Shown here piece after piece: positions 34,318-43,743 of a stretch of 64,000 nt of DNA; positions within the stretch are counted from its first letter, which is position 1, and the number at the start of each line of letters is the position of its first letter. The position numbers and the translations under genes were made by a program. Origin of the DNA: QYOJ01 sp964616825 (GTDB lineage Bacteria; Bacteroidota; Bacteroidia; Bacteroidales; FEN-979). Location of the stretch: NCBI GenBank assembly GCA_964616825.1, contig CAZTSX010000003.1:108364-172363 (forward strand). Reading direction: 5' to 3'. The notes beneath the pieces were generated by a model. It did not search any database and was not told where the DNA came from. It worked only from the letters and a program-made list of their open reading frames with translations.

Positions 34318-36348
34318 ATGCTACCCGGAGAAAAAAAGTATCCGCACATTTTCAGCCCGGTTCAGATCGGAAAACTGTGGGCCAGGAACCGAATAAAATA
34401 TGCGTCTACAGAAACAAATTATAACTACGGTGACGGGTTTGTATCGGAAAAGGAACTTGCTTACATTGAAGCACATGCACGAGGCGGTTCAGGGATCGTA
34501 ACTACCCAGGGCGCTTATACTGATCCAAGAGGAGAAGGCCAGGGTTATATGGGTATGATGGGAATTTGGGATGACAAGTTTATCCCCGGTCTTAGAAAAA
34601 TGGCAGATATCATTCATCAGGGTGATGCGCTGGCTTGCCTGCAACTGATGCACTGTGGCCGTGTTGGAGGAATTAACCTTCCATATACGGTCGGTCCCTC
34701 TGCAATTCCTCAACGTCTCCGGAGATTTCGTCCTCAACAAAAAATGAGTATTCCCGAAGTAGAAGCATGTATCCAGGAGCATATTGATGGAGCACGAAGA
34801 GCCGTTGAAGCCGGGTATGAGATTATTGAAATTTCGGGTATTGTCGGTTACCTGATTTCAAACTTTGTGTCAAGTTACACAAACTGGAGAAGTGATCAAT
34901 TTGGCGGCGATATTGATGGAAGATGCACCTTTATGAGGAAAATAGTGGAAGGCATCCGTAAAGAAGCCGGCGATGATATCGCTCTTGGAATTCGTTTATG
35001 TGGTTGGGAAATGCTTGACGACAGAGGAGGAAATACGGAGGAAGAGAGTTTAAGGTCGTTGCTGATATCAGAAACTGCCGGTTGCGATTACCTGAGTGTA
35101 ACAGTGGGTTGGCAGGAATCGCTTGGCTCAGTGATTTCAAGGGATATTCCAATGGGCAAATGGCTTTATATAGCCGAACGGGCCAAGGAAGCGTTGAATA
35201 TTCCTGTGAGCATGGCATACAGGCTTTTCACACCGGAAATTCCTGAAGAAGCCATTGCAAATGGGAAACTCGATATATGGGAAATGTGCCGTCCTCAGAT
35301 TGCTGATCCTGCATTACCCAATAAAATCATGTGGGATAAACAGGAAGATATTATCCCCTGCATTGCATGCCAGGTTTGTCTGGCAAGGTTGTTCCGCGAT
35401 GCACCGGTTACCTGTACTGTTCGTCCATCATGCAGTCACGAAGGAGAACGCGAATGGGGGTATTACGGTTTCCCGAAAACAGAAATTAAGCGGAAAATAA
35501 TCGTTGCAGGAGCCGGAATAGCTGGTCTTCAGGCAGCAAGTATCGCCTCCGAAAAGGGACATGATGTGACCGTTTATGAAAAAACCGGTAATGTTGGAGG
35601 CCAATGGTATAATGCATCAAGAAATCCCTGGGGGGAGAATTCTGGAAAATACTGGGACGATGAGGAGTTTATGAGATGGGTAAACCATATGAAAGCTCAA
35701 TGTGATAAGCATGGAGCAAAATTCGTTCTGAATACACCCGTAACAAAAGAACTTCTCGAAAAGGAAAATCCTGATTCTTTGGTTATCGCAACCGGTGCAG
35801 TCCCTGAAGTCCCTGAAATTCACGGTGTTGACAAACCTCATGTAGTAAGTATTTTTGATGTCTTCAACGGCCAGGTAAAACTCGGAAAAAATGTGGTTAT
35901 TATAGGCGGTTCAGGATCGGCAATTTCATTGTCATTGTTTGTTCTTGACCTTCAGGAAAAGAATGGAGTAAAAGATGCAAGTCTTGCATTGATTGATTCG
36001 GCCCCTCGATTTGGATGGGATGTAAATCCTTCTTATATATGGCGATACAGATTAAGGCTCAGGCATGCAAAAGTCAAGGAATTAACCAGTGGACTGGTTA
36101 AGGAAATTTACGATGACAGTATAATTGCTGATTGGACAACGTTTAACAGGAAAACGAAAGAGAAAACTAAATTTGAAAACCAGATCGTTCCTGCCGATAC
36201 AGTAATCCTTGCCAGGCTTGTTCCAAATCAAGAACTTAAATATGGTGCGTTGAAAAAGAGTGATATTTCCATGATTGGAGATTGTGTTTGGGTGAGAAGA
36301 GGTATCGATGCCATTCAGGATGGATATCGTCTCGGAATGAGATTTTAA
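34318..36348 (+). CDS. Old-Yellow-Enzyme family FMN/[4Fe-4S]/FAD oxidoreductase
   Basis: 676 aa, the size of 2,4-dienoyl-CoA reductase, BaiCD/BaiH and trimethylamine dehydrogenase. The N-terminal TIM barrel (1-340) binds FMN. A CIACQVCLARLF cluster motif at about residues 344-355, with a further Cys (VTCTV) at about 362, binds [4Fe-4S]. The C-terminal half has dinucleotide folds (IIVAGAGIAGLQAA at about residue 396; VVIIGGSGSA at about 527). A strong AGGAGG site precedes the ATG. It is paired with the ferredoxin gene that follows. Family members reduce activated C=C bonds of CoA thioesters or demethylate amines. In this context a reduction of an aromatic or unsaturated CoA intermediate is possible; no step of the known iaa pathway calls for it exactly. 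Confidence 0.88.
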   Translation: MLPGEKKYPHIFSPVQIGKLWARNRIKYASTETNYNYGDGFVSEKELAYIEAHARGGSGIVTTQGAYTDPRGEGQGYMGMMGIWDDKFIPGLRKMADIIHQGDALACLQLMHCGRVGGINLPYTVGPSAIPQRLRRFRPQQKMSIPEVEACIQEHIDGARRAVEAGYEIIEISGIVGYLISNFVSSYTNWRSDQFGGDIDGRCTFMRKIVEGIRKEAGDDIALGIRLCGWEMLDDRGGNTEEESLRSLLISETAGCDYLSVTVGWQESLGSVISRDIPMGKWLYIAERAKEALNIPVSMAYRLFTPEIPEEAIANGKLDIWEMCRPQIADPALPNKIMWDKQEDIIPCIACQVCLARLFRDAPVTCTVRPSCSHEGEREWGYYGFPKTEIKRKIIVAGAGIAGLQAASIASEKGHDVTVYEKTGNVGGQWYNASRNPWGENSGKYWDDEEFMRWVNHMKAQCDKHGAKFVLNTPVTKELLEKENPDSLVIATGAVPEVPEIHGVDKPHVVSIFDVFNGQVKLGKNVVIIGGSGSAISLSLFVLDLQEKNGVKDASLALIDSAPRFGWDVNPSYIWRYRLRLRHAKVKELTSGLVKEIYDDSIIADWTTFNRKTKEKTKFENQIVPADTVILARLVPNQELKYGALKKSDISMIGDCVWVRRGIDAIQDGYRLGMRF

Positions 36349-36373
36349 TGTTAAAAAACTAAAGAAAAAAATT

Positions 36374-36691
36374 ATGATACTATCTGAAATTTCGAGCGCC
36401 CGTCCGTTGATCCCGGGTACCAAAATGAGTGTTTATCCCCATTCAGGGTCAAGTGGCAAGGGATTATATCCATGGATTGATGCATTCAGGTGTAACGGAT
36501 GCAAAGCATGTGCAAGAGCATGTCCTCCCGATATCATTGGCTTTCATAGAGGGAAGGCTGCCATAGTTCTGGACCTTTGCCAGCAATGTGGTGAATGTTT
36601 TGACGCTTGTCCGGTGGAAGGAGCAATTATTTTTAAACTGCCTCCGGGTTCTCAGGAAGGCGAAAACATCCCTTTTATTTCAAGGTATTAG
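36374..36691 (+). CDS. 2[4Fe-4S] ferredoxin-like protein
   Basis: 105 aa. Two complete cluster motifs: CNGCKACARACP at about residues 40-51 and CQQCGECFDACP at about 73-84. An N-terminal extension of 35 residues is unusual; Met18 (36425) is an alternative start. Genes either side encode the OYE flavoprotein and the epimerase-like protein. It may accept electrons from the indolepyruvate oxidoreductase encoded at 38395-40926 and hand them to the flavoprotein, which would link the oxidative and reductive parts of the pathway. Confidence 0.92.
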   Translation: MILSEISSARPLIPGTKMSVYPHSGSSGKGLYPWIDAFRCNGCKACARACPPDIIGFHRGKAAIVLDLCQQCGECFDACPVEGAIIFKLPPGSQEGENIPFISRY

Positions 36692-36740
36692 AAAGTAACT
36701 AGTGCGAATAATAAAGTAAAAATCATAGGAGAGATTAACA

Positions 36741-37166
36741 ATGAGTGAGAAATTAAATACAAACTATGTTGACCACATTTGCATTGCTGTGAATGATGTG
36801 AAGAAAGCTGAAAAGGACTATATCGATTCGTTTGGATGGGATGTAGCTTATCGCTATGTTGATGAACCTGAGAAAATCCGGGTTACAGGTTTTATGGTTG
36901 GCCCGACCGCTATCGAGATCATGGAAGATACTGACGGTACAGGAGAGGTGGCAAAATTTATCAAAAAGAGAGGTGAAGGTGTGATGCTTATCAGTTATAA
37001 TGTGGATAATTGTGAAGAGTCATTGGATGTGTTGAAGAAAAACAAGGTCATGTTAATTGACCAGAAACCCAGGTTTTTTGCTGAATATAAGCGAAATTTT
37101 GCTTTTATTCATCCGGGTGCCACCCATGGCATTTTAACTGAAATCATTGACGGGAAATATGAATGA
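36741..37166 (+). CDS. VOC-fold protein, methylmalonyl-CoA epimerase-like
   Basis: 141 aa with the paired beta-alpha-beta3 modules of the vicinal oxygen chelate fold: VDHICIAVNDVKKAEKDY at the N-terminus (His ligand), AIEIME mid-chain, and FAFIHPGATHGILTEII at the end (Glu ligand). The second His ligand of methylmalonyl-CoA epimerase, in the GLHHIAF segment, is replaced: GVMLISY. It may therefore bind metal differently or not at all. Next to a B12 mutase, an epimerase of an alpha-substituted acyl-CoA, such as an arylsuccinyl-CoA, is the natural hypothesis. ATGA overlap with the CoA-transferase. Confidence 0.8.
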   Translation: MSEKLNTNYVDHICIAVNDVKKAEKDYIDSFGWDVAYRYVDEPEKIRVTGFMVGPTAIEIMEDTDGTGEVAKFIKKRGEGVMLISYNVDNCEESLDVLKKNKVMLIDQKPRFFAEYKRNFAFIHPGATHGILTEIIDGKYE

Positions 37167-38383
37167 AAAAAACAGTTTTATCTCTTGAACAAGCTTTGGC
37201 ACTCCCTTACACCACTCAACGATTTGTTCAGTTGGGCTGGAGGGTAATCCGTATTGAATCGCCACCCAGGCGTGAGAATGAAAGAGGAGGTGATCCGAAC
37301 CGATATATTGGAGAGGATACTGGAGTTGATGATTTGCATGCGTATTATATTGCTCCGAATATTGGAAAAGAAGCAATTACCCTGAATCTGAAAAAAAATG
37401 AAGGGCAGGAGCTGCTAAAAACGCTGATTAAGGAGCTACACGTTGACATATTTCTTTGTAATACATTACCTAAGCGTTACAAGGAACTTGGGATTGACTT
37501 CGAAACCTTAAAGCAGGCCAATCCGGAATTGATCTGGTGCGGGATCTCTGCTTTTGGTCCGGATTACCCAGACAGCGCAGGGTATGATCCCGCTCTTCAA
37601 GCTCATTCGGGCTATATGCACCTGACCGGTGATCCCGACGGTGACCCCATGCTTTGTGGCTTGCCTATAATTGATCTGAAAGCAGGGGATGAAGCATTTT
37701 CCCAGGTGTTGCTCGCACTTCTGGAACAGGAAAGCTCAGAGGAAAAAGATAAGGGAAAGGCTGGTGGAAAGGAGATCTTTATTTCGATGGCTCAATGTGC
37801 TTCATCCTGGCTGATTACAGCTCTTCCTCAGATCCAGTTTGTACAAGATGAATCGGAGTTATTTATCCGAAGCGGGAGTGAGCACAGAAGTTTTATCCCT
37901 TGCAACTGTTATCCTACCAAAGACGGACATGTTTATCTGGCAATAGGCAATGATTTGCAATGGGATAAGCTGACAAAGATCAAAGGATTTGAACATCTGC
38001 ATAAACCTGAAAGAGTTAGCAATAAGGGACGTAATGATGACAAAGAGACGATTTACCAGGATATAAGACTTGGACTGCAGAGCTATACGACAGCTGAATT
38101 TATCAATATCTGCACAGACCAGAATCTGGCCGTAGCTCCGGTAAATTCTACTGCTGATGTGGCCAAACTTGATTTCGCCAGGGATAATATGATGAAAACA
38201 ACGTTACCATCAGGCAAAACTGTACCGCTTTTTCCGGCACCTGTGATAACCGATTATCTTAAAGAAGTGGACTTTACATTAAGCACCTCTCCCAGTCTTG
38301 GTGAACATAATGATCTCATTTATAAGGAAATTGGTTTTTCTGATTCTCAAATCAATGAGTTGAAAAAGAATAAAATAATTTAG
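37163..38383 (+). CDS. Family III (CaiB/BaiF) CoA-transferase
   Basis: 406 aa, standard length. Family III features: NIGKEAITLNLKKNEGQELL, AFGPDYPDSAGYDPALQAHSG, and the active-site Asp in LPIIDLKAGDEAF that forms the mixed anhydride with substrate. The iaa cluster of Aromatoleum has a family III transferase (IaaL) active on phenyl- and benzylsuccinate; I infer an analogous role here, moving CoA onto (2-aminophenyl)succinate, perhaps with indoleacetyl-CoA or succinyl-CoA as donor. Overlaps the VOC gene by 4 bp; 11 bp before the ior fusion. Confidence 0.9.
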   Translation: MKKTVLSLEQALALPYTTQRFVQLGWRVIRIESPPRRENERGGDPNRYIGEDTGVDDLHAYYIAPNIGKEAITLNLKKNEGQELLKTLIKELHVDIFLCNTLPKRYKELGIDFETLKQANPELIWCGISAFGPDYPDSAGYDPALQAHSGYMHLTGDPDGDPMLCGLPIIDLKAGDEAFSQVLLALLEQESSEEKDKGKAGGKEIFISMAQCASSWLITALPQIQFVQDESELFIRSGSEHRSFIPCNCYPTKDGHVYLAIGNDLQWDKLTKIKGFEHLHKPERVSNKGRNDDKETIYQDIRLGLQSYTTAEFINICTDQNLAVAPVNSTADVAKLDFARDNMMKTTLPSGKTVPLFPAPVITDYLKEVDFTLSTSPSLGEHNDLIYKEIGFSDSQINELKKNKII

Positions 38384-38394
38384 CCCGCTCTTGC

Positions 38395-40926
38395 ATGGCA
38401 GAATTCAACGACATCGTAAATGCCCCGCCAGACAGTAAATTAATTTTACAGGGGAATACGGCCTTTGCATTAGGGGTAATTCATGCAGGTTATCATGCTG
38501 CCACAGGTTATCCGGGCACACCGAGTACTGAGGTAATTGATAAATCGTTAGCCAGTGTTCAGGATAAAATCTTAGTCGACTGGTCAGTGAACGAAGCGGT
38601 AGCCGTTTCAGTCGGACTTGGCCATTCGATGGCTGGAATGGATACCCTGGTGACCATGAAAATTCCCGGCGTCTTTCAGGCAGGCGATGCAATTACCACC
38701 ACCGCATTCTTTTCTGGTGAAGCAGGCGCTCTGGTGATCCTGGCAGTAACCGATTATGTCCCTTCAAGCACCCAGCATGTGATTGATGCAAGGTACTTCT
38801 TTGCTTCAACCCGTTTGCCTGTGCTTGAACCCCGGGACCATCAGGAGATGTATGATATTGCCCGGACAGCAGCTGATGTGAGTAAACAATTCAATACGCC
38901 TGTCATCGTGCTTGCCTCCGGGATGCTTGCCCATTCCGAAGCGTTAATTAAAACTCATGAAGCCAGAACCGTTAAGCAAAAAGAGTCCCCTGAGAATCTT
39001 GACAAATGGATGAACCTGCCGGTTATTGCAAGAGAAAATTATAATAAAGCAACAACAGAGCGTATTCCTTCGATAAAAAACTGGGCAGATAGATCCGACC
39101 TGGTAACAATCAGGTACGGCAAGGAAGATTGGGGCGTCATTGTTTCCGGCGACAGTAAAATTATTAGTAGTGAAGCTTTCAATATCGCAAGCGTTAATCC
39201 TTCAGTTCTTTCGCTTGCCATAACGTATCCGATCCCTGAAACCACCATTAAGGATTTTGCTTCTAAGATTAAAGGGAAATTATTTGTTATCGAAGATGGA
39301 GACAGGTTTCTGGAGGAAAAAATTCGCCTGCTCGGAATCGAAGTTATCAGTAAAGGTGAAGATAGTACCATTACCAGCTGGATGCCTGAGGATGTTCTGT
39401 TATTTTTATCGTCTCATAACGTGTTGACGTATAACTCTGAAAAAAAGGAACTGAATATTCAGCCAATCAAGAGGCCACCCTCAATATGTCCTGGATGTCA
39501 ATACAGGGCCTTTGCTCTTACTGTTGGGAAACTGAAAAAACGAAAAAAGATCTATGCTTCTTTTGGGGATATAGGATGCTCTACGTTGTTATATTTTCAC
39601 AATGCTATCGATACGGTTTCGTGTATGGGAGCTTCGGACTCGATGAGGCAGGGCTTTGTTTTATCACGTCCCGATATGGCTTCCAGAGTACTCAGCGTCA
39701 TCGGAGATTCCACTGAGTGTCATTCCGGCCTCGATTCCACGCGAAATTCAGTCTTCCGGAATATCCCCGGAGTAAAAATTATTCTGGATAATTATATTAC
39801 TGCGATGACAGGTGGCCAGGTTGCTCCAAGCTCCTCGGTAAACCTGGAAGGGCGGCCTCATCGTTTTAGCCTGAAGACCGCCGTTGAAGCTGAAGGAGGA
39901 AGAACAGTGGTGGTGGATTCCTACAACCTGGAGGAGGTGGAAAAAGAGCTGATTAAATCGCTTGAACTGGCGGAGCAGGGTCAATATTCAACATTGATTC
40001 TCGAAGGTTCATGCATCCGGGAGATTGAAAACAAACAGTTGGTCAGGGAGATTGAGATTGATTATGGTAAATGCAAAAATTGCTCATTATGTGATATTTG
40101 CCCTGGAATCGAGCTGGATGAAGACAAACGTCCGAGTTTCACCATTTTATGTACTAACTGCGGGACCAATAAGCCGGTATGTATGCAATGTTGTCCTTTC
40201 GACGCAATCGAATATATTGAGAAAGACGGGGTGAGGAAGAAGAAAGTTAAACTTCCGAAGATCACTGAAAAAAAGCAACCTGCAGTGATGAAGAAGGACC
40301 AGATCCCCGGATCTTTACGCGTTGCCGTAAGGGGAATCGGAGGACAGGGTAATCTGTTTTTCGGAAAAGTTCTGGCAGAAGTGGCACTGCGCACACCATT
40401 TATCGATACAAATATTGTTAAAGGGGAAACACATGGAATGGCCCAACTCGGTGGGCCTGTTATTTCAACCTTCAGTTGTGGTGAAGTCTTTTCTCCTGTC
40501 CTGGCCAGCCGGACTGCTGATGCATTGGTCGTGATGGAAATCAGCGAAATACTCAGGCCCGGATTTTTAAACCTCCTTAAAAAGGGTGGAACCATTATTA
40601 TCAATACCTTCAAGGTTCTTCCAATAAATACAAAAAATGAAGAATATCCGAAATTAGCTGAAATAGAAATGGCTCTGGAAGGCTTTGATGTGATTAAAGT
40701 GGATGCTAACCAATTGGTTTTTGACCTAGGGGATAAATTCGGTAGAAGTGCTAATGTTCTGATTCTCGGCATATTATCATCAATAAAACCATTTAGCTTA
40801 ATCCCTGAACAATTATGGATTGATGCATTATCTTCCATTTCCACAAATGAAACAAACAAATCGTTAAACATCTTAGCCTTTGATAAAGGCAAAAAATATC
40901 TGGAAAATATTGGTCACTATGAATGA
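38395..40926 (+). CDS. iorAB: Indolepyruvate:ferredoxin oxidoreductase, fused alpha and beta subunits
   Basis: 843 aa. Residues 1-540 are IorA: an N-terminal pyrimidine domain (GYHAATGYPGTPSTEV) and a TPP-binding domain (CPGCQYRA, then GDSTECHSGLDSTRN and ITAMTGGQ). At about 560-605 is a ferredoxin region, CKNCSLCDICP followed by CTNCGTNKPVCMQCCP; the second motif has irregular spacing. Residues about 640-840 are IorB (VRGIGGQGNLFFGKVLAEVA). The enzyme oxidatively decarboxylates arylpyruvates to arylacetyl-CoA with reduced ferredoxin. IorA and IorB are normally separate chains. Here it would make indoleacetyl-CoA directly. Overlaps the next gene by 8 bp. Confidence 0.93.
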   Translation: MAEFNDIVNAPPDSKLILQGNTAFALGVIHAGYHAATGYPGTPSTEVIDKSLASVQDKILVDWSVNEAVAVSVGLGHSMAGMDTLVTMKIPGVFQAGDAITTTAFFSGEAGALVILAVTDYVPSSTQHVIDARYFFASTRLPVLEPRDHQEMYDIARTAADVSKQFNTPVIVLASGMLAHSEALIKTHEARTVKQKESPENLDKWMNLPVIARENYNKATTERIPSIKNWADRSDLVTIRYGKEDWGVIVSGDSKIISSEAFNIASVNPSVLSLAITYPIPETTIKDFASKIKGKLFVIEDGDRFLEEKIRLLGIEVISKGEDSTITSWMPEDVLLFLSSHNVLTYNSEKKELNIQPIKRPPSICPGCQYRAFALTVGKLKKRKKIYASFGDIGCSTLLYFHNAIDTVSCMGASDSMRQGFVLSRPDMASRVLSVIGDSTECHSGLDSTRNSVFRNIPGVKIILDNYITAMTGGQVAPSSSVNLEGRPHRFSLKTAVEAEGGRTVVVDSYNLEEVEKELIKSLELAEQGQYSTLILEGSCIREIENKQLVREIEIDYGKCKNCSLCDICPGIELDEDKRPSFTILCTNCGTNKPVCMQCCPFDAIEYIEKDGVRKKKVKLPKITEKKQPAVMKKDQIPGSLRVAVRGIGGQGNLFFGKVLAEVALRTPFIDTNIVKGETHGMAQLGGPVISTFSCGEVFSPVLASRTADALVVMEISEILRPGFLNLLKKGGTIIINTFKVLPINTKNEEYPKLAEIEMALEGFDVIKVDANQLVFDLGDKFGRSANVLILGILSSIKPFSLIPEQLWIDALSSISTNETNKSLNILAFDKGKKYLENIGHYE

Positions 40927-41413
40927 AAAGCTTGTACCAATTTCTTTTACAATCAACGGAGAAAAGTTGACCAAACAGGTCCGCCCTTCACTACTTCTTA
41001 TTGACCTCATACGGGATGAACTTAACTTAAAGGGAACTAAGCCTGGTTGCCTCGAAGGAGAATGCGGCGCATGTACGGTTTTGGTGAATGGATCTGCCAT
41101 CAACTCCTGCCTCTTCCCTGCCGTGAATATTCATGGGAAAGAGATTATTACCATAGAAGGACTCAGCACTGTTGAAAATCCCCTGCATCCTATCCAATAT
41201 AAAATGCTGGAACATGGCGCTGTTCAATGTGGTTTTTGCAGTTGTGGAATTGTTCTTAGCACGAAGGCCTTCAGCGATGAATGCAAGCTGGAAGGTAAAA
41301 TACCAACACGGCAGGAAGTGAAAAAAAGTTTGGAAGGTCATCTTTGCCGTTGTACAGGTTATGTCAAAATCATCGATGCAGCTGAAGATTATTTAACTCA
41401 CTCATCCGTTTAA
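40919..41413 (+). CDS. Molybdenum hydroxylase small subunit, 2x[2Fe-2S]
   Basis: 164 aa from ATG 40919; an in-frame start at 40880 would lie inside the ior gene. N-terminal plant-type cluster CLEGECGACTVLVNG at about residues 42-56 and C-terminal cluster CGFCSCGIVLSTKAF ... GHLCRCTGYVKI. This is the electron-transfer subunit of the xanthine dehydrogenase/CO dehydrogenase/4-hydroxybenzoyl-CoA reductase superfamily. It forms an uninterrupted three-gene set with the following Mo and FAD subunits. Confidence 0.95.
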   Translation: MNEKLVPISFTINGEKLTKQVRPSLLLIDLIRDELNLKGTKPGCLEGECGACTVLVNGSAINSCLFPAVNIHGKEIITIEGLSTVENPLHPIQYKMLEHGAVQCGFCSCGIVLSTKAFSDECKLEGKIPTRQEVKKSLEGHLCRCTGYVKIIDAAEDYLTHSSV

Positions 41414-41424
41414 GATAGCTGGGC

Positions 41425-43743
41425 ATGGTTAAAAAACTCAAAATAATCGGAAAATCCTCCCCCAAGCTCGACGGAAAAGAACGGGTCAGTGGCAAGGCTG
41501 TTTATGGGCATGATATCATGCTTCCGAATATGTTGTATGGGATGATACTTCGCAGTCAATACCCCTGTGCACGAATTAAGTCCATTGATTGTTCAGAAGC
41601 CCTGGCCCTTGATGGTGTGGAATGTATCCTCACAGCAAAAGACGTGGATGTGAACAGAATTGGCTTCAAACGCGACCATCCTGTGTTTAAAGGAGAGACC
41701 GTCAATTGCCAGCGGGATGAGATTGCTGCCGTTGCAGCTACCAGCCGGGAAACAGCTCGTCAAGCCCTCAACCTGATCAAGGTGGATTATGAAGTCATGG
41801 AAGGTGTTTTTGATCCTTTTGAAGCTATGAAAGATGATGCCCGGCAGATCAATCTTCACGGAAAAGGAGCAGAAATGTTCGGAAATAAAAATGTGGCCGA
41901 ATCCTTCAATTATTCCCATGGAGAGTTGGAAGAACAGAAAAAACGTTCTAAAGTAATTGTTACCCGGAGGTATCAGTTACCGCGGGTGACTCATTGTTGC
42001 CTGGCAACAAGCAACATCACAGCTGATTATTCGGTACTGGACGGGCGACTGACTCTATACGCATCCACGCAGGTTCCATTCCTCTACCAGCGCGACATGG
42101 CCCATACACTGAAGATGGATCCCTCCATGATCAGGGTCATCCAACCGATCATAGGAGGTGGATTTGGAAGCAAGTTGGATATGTATCCCTTTGAACCTAT
42201 ATGTGCCTTGTTATCCATCAAAACCGGTAAAACGGTACAGCTTTTATATGACCGTGAAGAAGAATTTATTGCATCTCCTACCCGCCAGCCCATGATCATT
42301 GACCTGACCACGGGTGCGGATTCAGCGGGAAAATTCACCTTCAGGGAGGTCAACATTACTATGGATAATGGTGCTTACACATCCTGGGGGGCCACCACCC
42401 CCTTCGTAATGATGCAAACTTATTCTTCACTTTACCAGGTGCCTGCCTGTCGGTTTCAGGCGAAAGCCATCTACACCAATAATCCCTTTGCCGGCTCATT
42501 CAGAGGATATGGTAATCCACAGGCTACATTTTCTGTTGAACGAAATATTGACCTGATGGCTGAAGAACTGGGAATTGGCAAAGATGAGATCAGGTTGATT
42601 AATGCCAATTATCCGGGTGAGGTTACCGGCCAGGGCCTGCATTATAAAACCTGCGGTGCTAAACCTGCTTTGGAAAAAGTACTTGAGACAAGCCATTACA
42701 GCAAGGAAAGCAAAGAGAAACAATCAGGGCGTTACCGAAGAGGCCTCGGTATAGCCTCCATGCTTCATGTGGGTGGCGGGGCTAAGATTTATCGTTCTGA
42801 CGGTTGTGGTACCCGGCTCAAACTCGATCACTATGGGTACCTCACAATCACCACCGGCTCCAGCGAAATTGGTCAGGGATCGGAAACCGTATTGGCCATG
42901 ATCGCTTGTGAAGAACTTGGGATTCCTATGGAGAGGATCAATGTAATCAACACCGATACGGATGTGAAACCCTGGGATGTTGGAGTTCACGCGTCCCGTA
43001 CCAGTTTTGTGGCCGGTAACTCACTGTTGGGAGCCATTCGTTTGCTCAAGGAAAAACTGAATGACAAGGCATCCAAGCTTCTGGATTGTGAATCTGAGGA
43101 TTTTATTTATGAAGAAGGATTCATTAAAGCCACCCAGAAAGAGATCAAAATAGACAAGGTAGCAAGGGAGATGCATTTTGGTTCTCCTAACGAATTATGC
43201 GTGGTGGATTATTTTTATGAACCGGAAAGTAGTTTCCAGGATAAAAATTTCATGGGGGATGTATCAGGGAATTATGCGTTTGCTTCCCAGGTTGCTGAAG
43301 TGGAAGTCGATACCTATACAGGAAATGTTAACGTGCTGAATGTTTATGTAAGTCAGGATGTTGGGAGGGTCCTTAATCCGGTAGGTCTGCAAGGGCAGAT
43401 TGAAGGAGGATTGGCAATCGGAATTGGATATGCGCTCACAGAAGAGATGATCTATAAAGAGGGCCGGTTACAAAATCCCAGCTTCCATGAATACAAGTTA
43501 CTCACGGCCGTGGATATGCCGGATATTCATTTTTACCCCATTGAGACACTGGATGAGGCAGGCCCATACGGATCCAAAGGTGCCGGGGAGGCTCCACTGA
43601 TTCCATCAGCTGCAGCCATTGCCAATGCCGTTTCTGATGCACTGGGTATAGAATTTCGATCACTCCCGCTGAATCCTGAGAAAGTATTGAAGGCCTGGAG
43701 TGAAAAAAAACAGCATGAACCTGCAAATTCTCAGAAGGTATGA
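41425..43743 (+). CDS. Molybdenum hydroxylase large (molybdopterin) subunit
   Basis: 772 aa. Molybdopterin-site motifs: GGGFGSK at about residue 245, FRGYGNPQATF at about 360, GSSEIGQGSETV at about 478, and GPYGSKGAGE near residue 715 whose Glu is the general base of the family. These enzymes hydroxylate N-heterocycles or aldehydes with water, not O2, which suits anaerobic life. In the iaa pathway the analogous enzyme hydroxylates C2 of the indole ring to the oxindole; I propose this here, with indoleacetyl-CoA or indoleacetate as substrate. Purine, nicotinate or imidazole substrates cannot be excluded. Moco biosynthesis genes are not in the window. Confidence 0.93.
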   Translation: MVKKLKIIGKSSPKLDGKERVSGKAVYGHDIMLPNMLYGMILRSQYPCARIKSIDCSEALALDGVECILTAKDVDVNRIGFKRDHPVFKGETVNCQRDEIAAVAATSRETARQALNLIKVDYEVMEGVFDPFEAMKDDARQINLHGKGAEMFGNKNVAESFNYSHGELEEQKKRSKVIVTRRYQLPRVTHCCLATSNITADYSVLDGRLTLYASTQVPFLYQRDMAHTLKMDPSMIRVIQPIIGGGFGSKLDMYPFEPICALLSIKTGKTVQLLYDREEEFIASPTRQPMIIDLTTGADSAGKFTFREVNITMDNGAYTSWGATTPFVMMQTYSSLYQVPACRFQAKAIYTNNPFAGSFRGYGNPQATFSVERNIDLMAEELGIGKDEIRLINANYPGEVTGQGLHYKTCGAKPALEKVLETSHYSKESKEKQSGRYRRGLGIASMLHVGGGAKIYRSDGCGTRLKLDHYGYLTITTGSSEIGQGSETVLAMIACEELGIPMERINVINTDTDVKPWDVGVHASRTSFVAGNSLLGAIRLLKEKLNDKASKLLDCESEDFIYEEGFIKATQKEIKIDKVAREMHFGSPNELCVVDYFYEPESSFQDKNFMGDVSGNYAFASQVAEVEVDTYTGNVNVLNVYVSQDVGRVLNPVGLQGQIEGGLAIGIGYALTEEMIYKEGRLQNPSFHEYKLLTAVDMPDIHFYPIETLDEAGPYGSKGAGEAPLIPSAAAIANAVSDALGIEFRSLPLNPEKVLKAWSEKKQHEPANSQKV

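Noticed and set aside
32278..37166. Ordinary propionate pathway (methylmalonyl-CoA mutase and epimerase)
   Set aside because: The mutase is split and lacks the conserved His/Gln pocket residues, the epimerase lacks a metal His, and no decarboxylase or carboxyltransferase genes are present.
40062..40892. Long minus-strand frame of 276 codons opposite iorAB
   Set aside because: The plus strand codes a clear IorB domain; the opposite frame is an antisense shadow without motifs.
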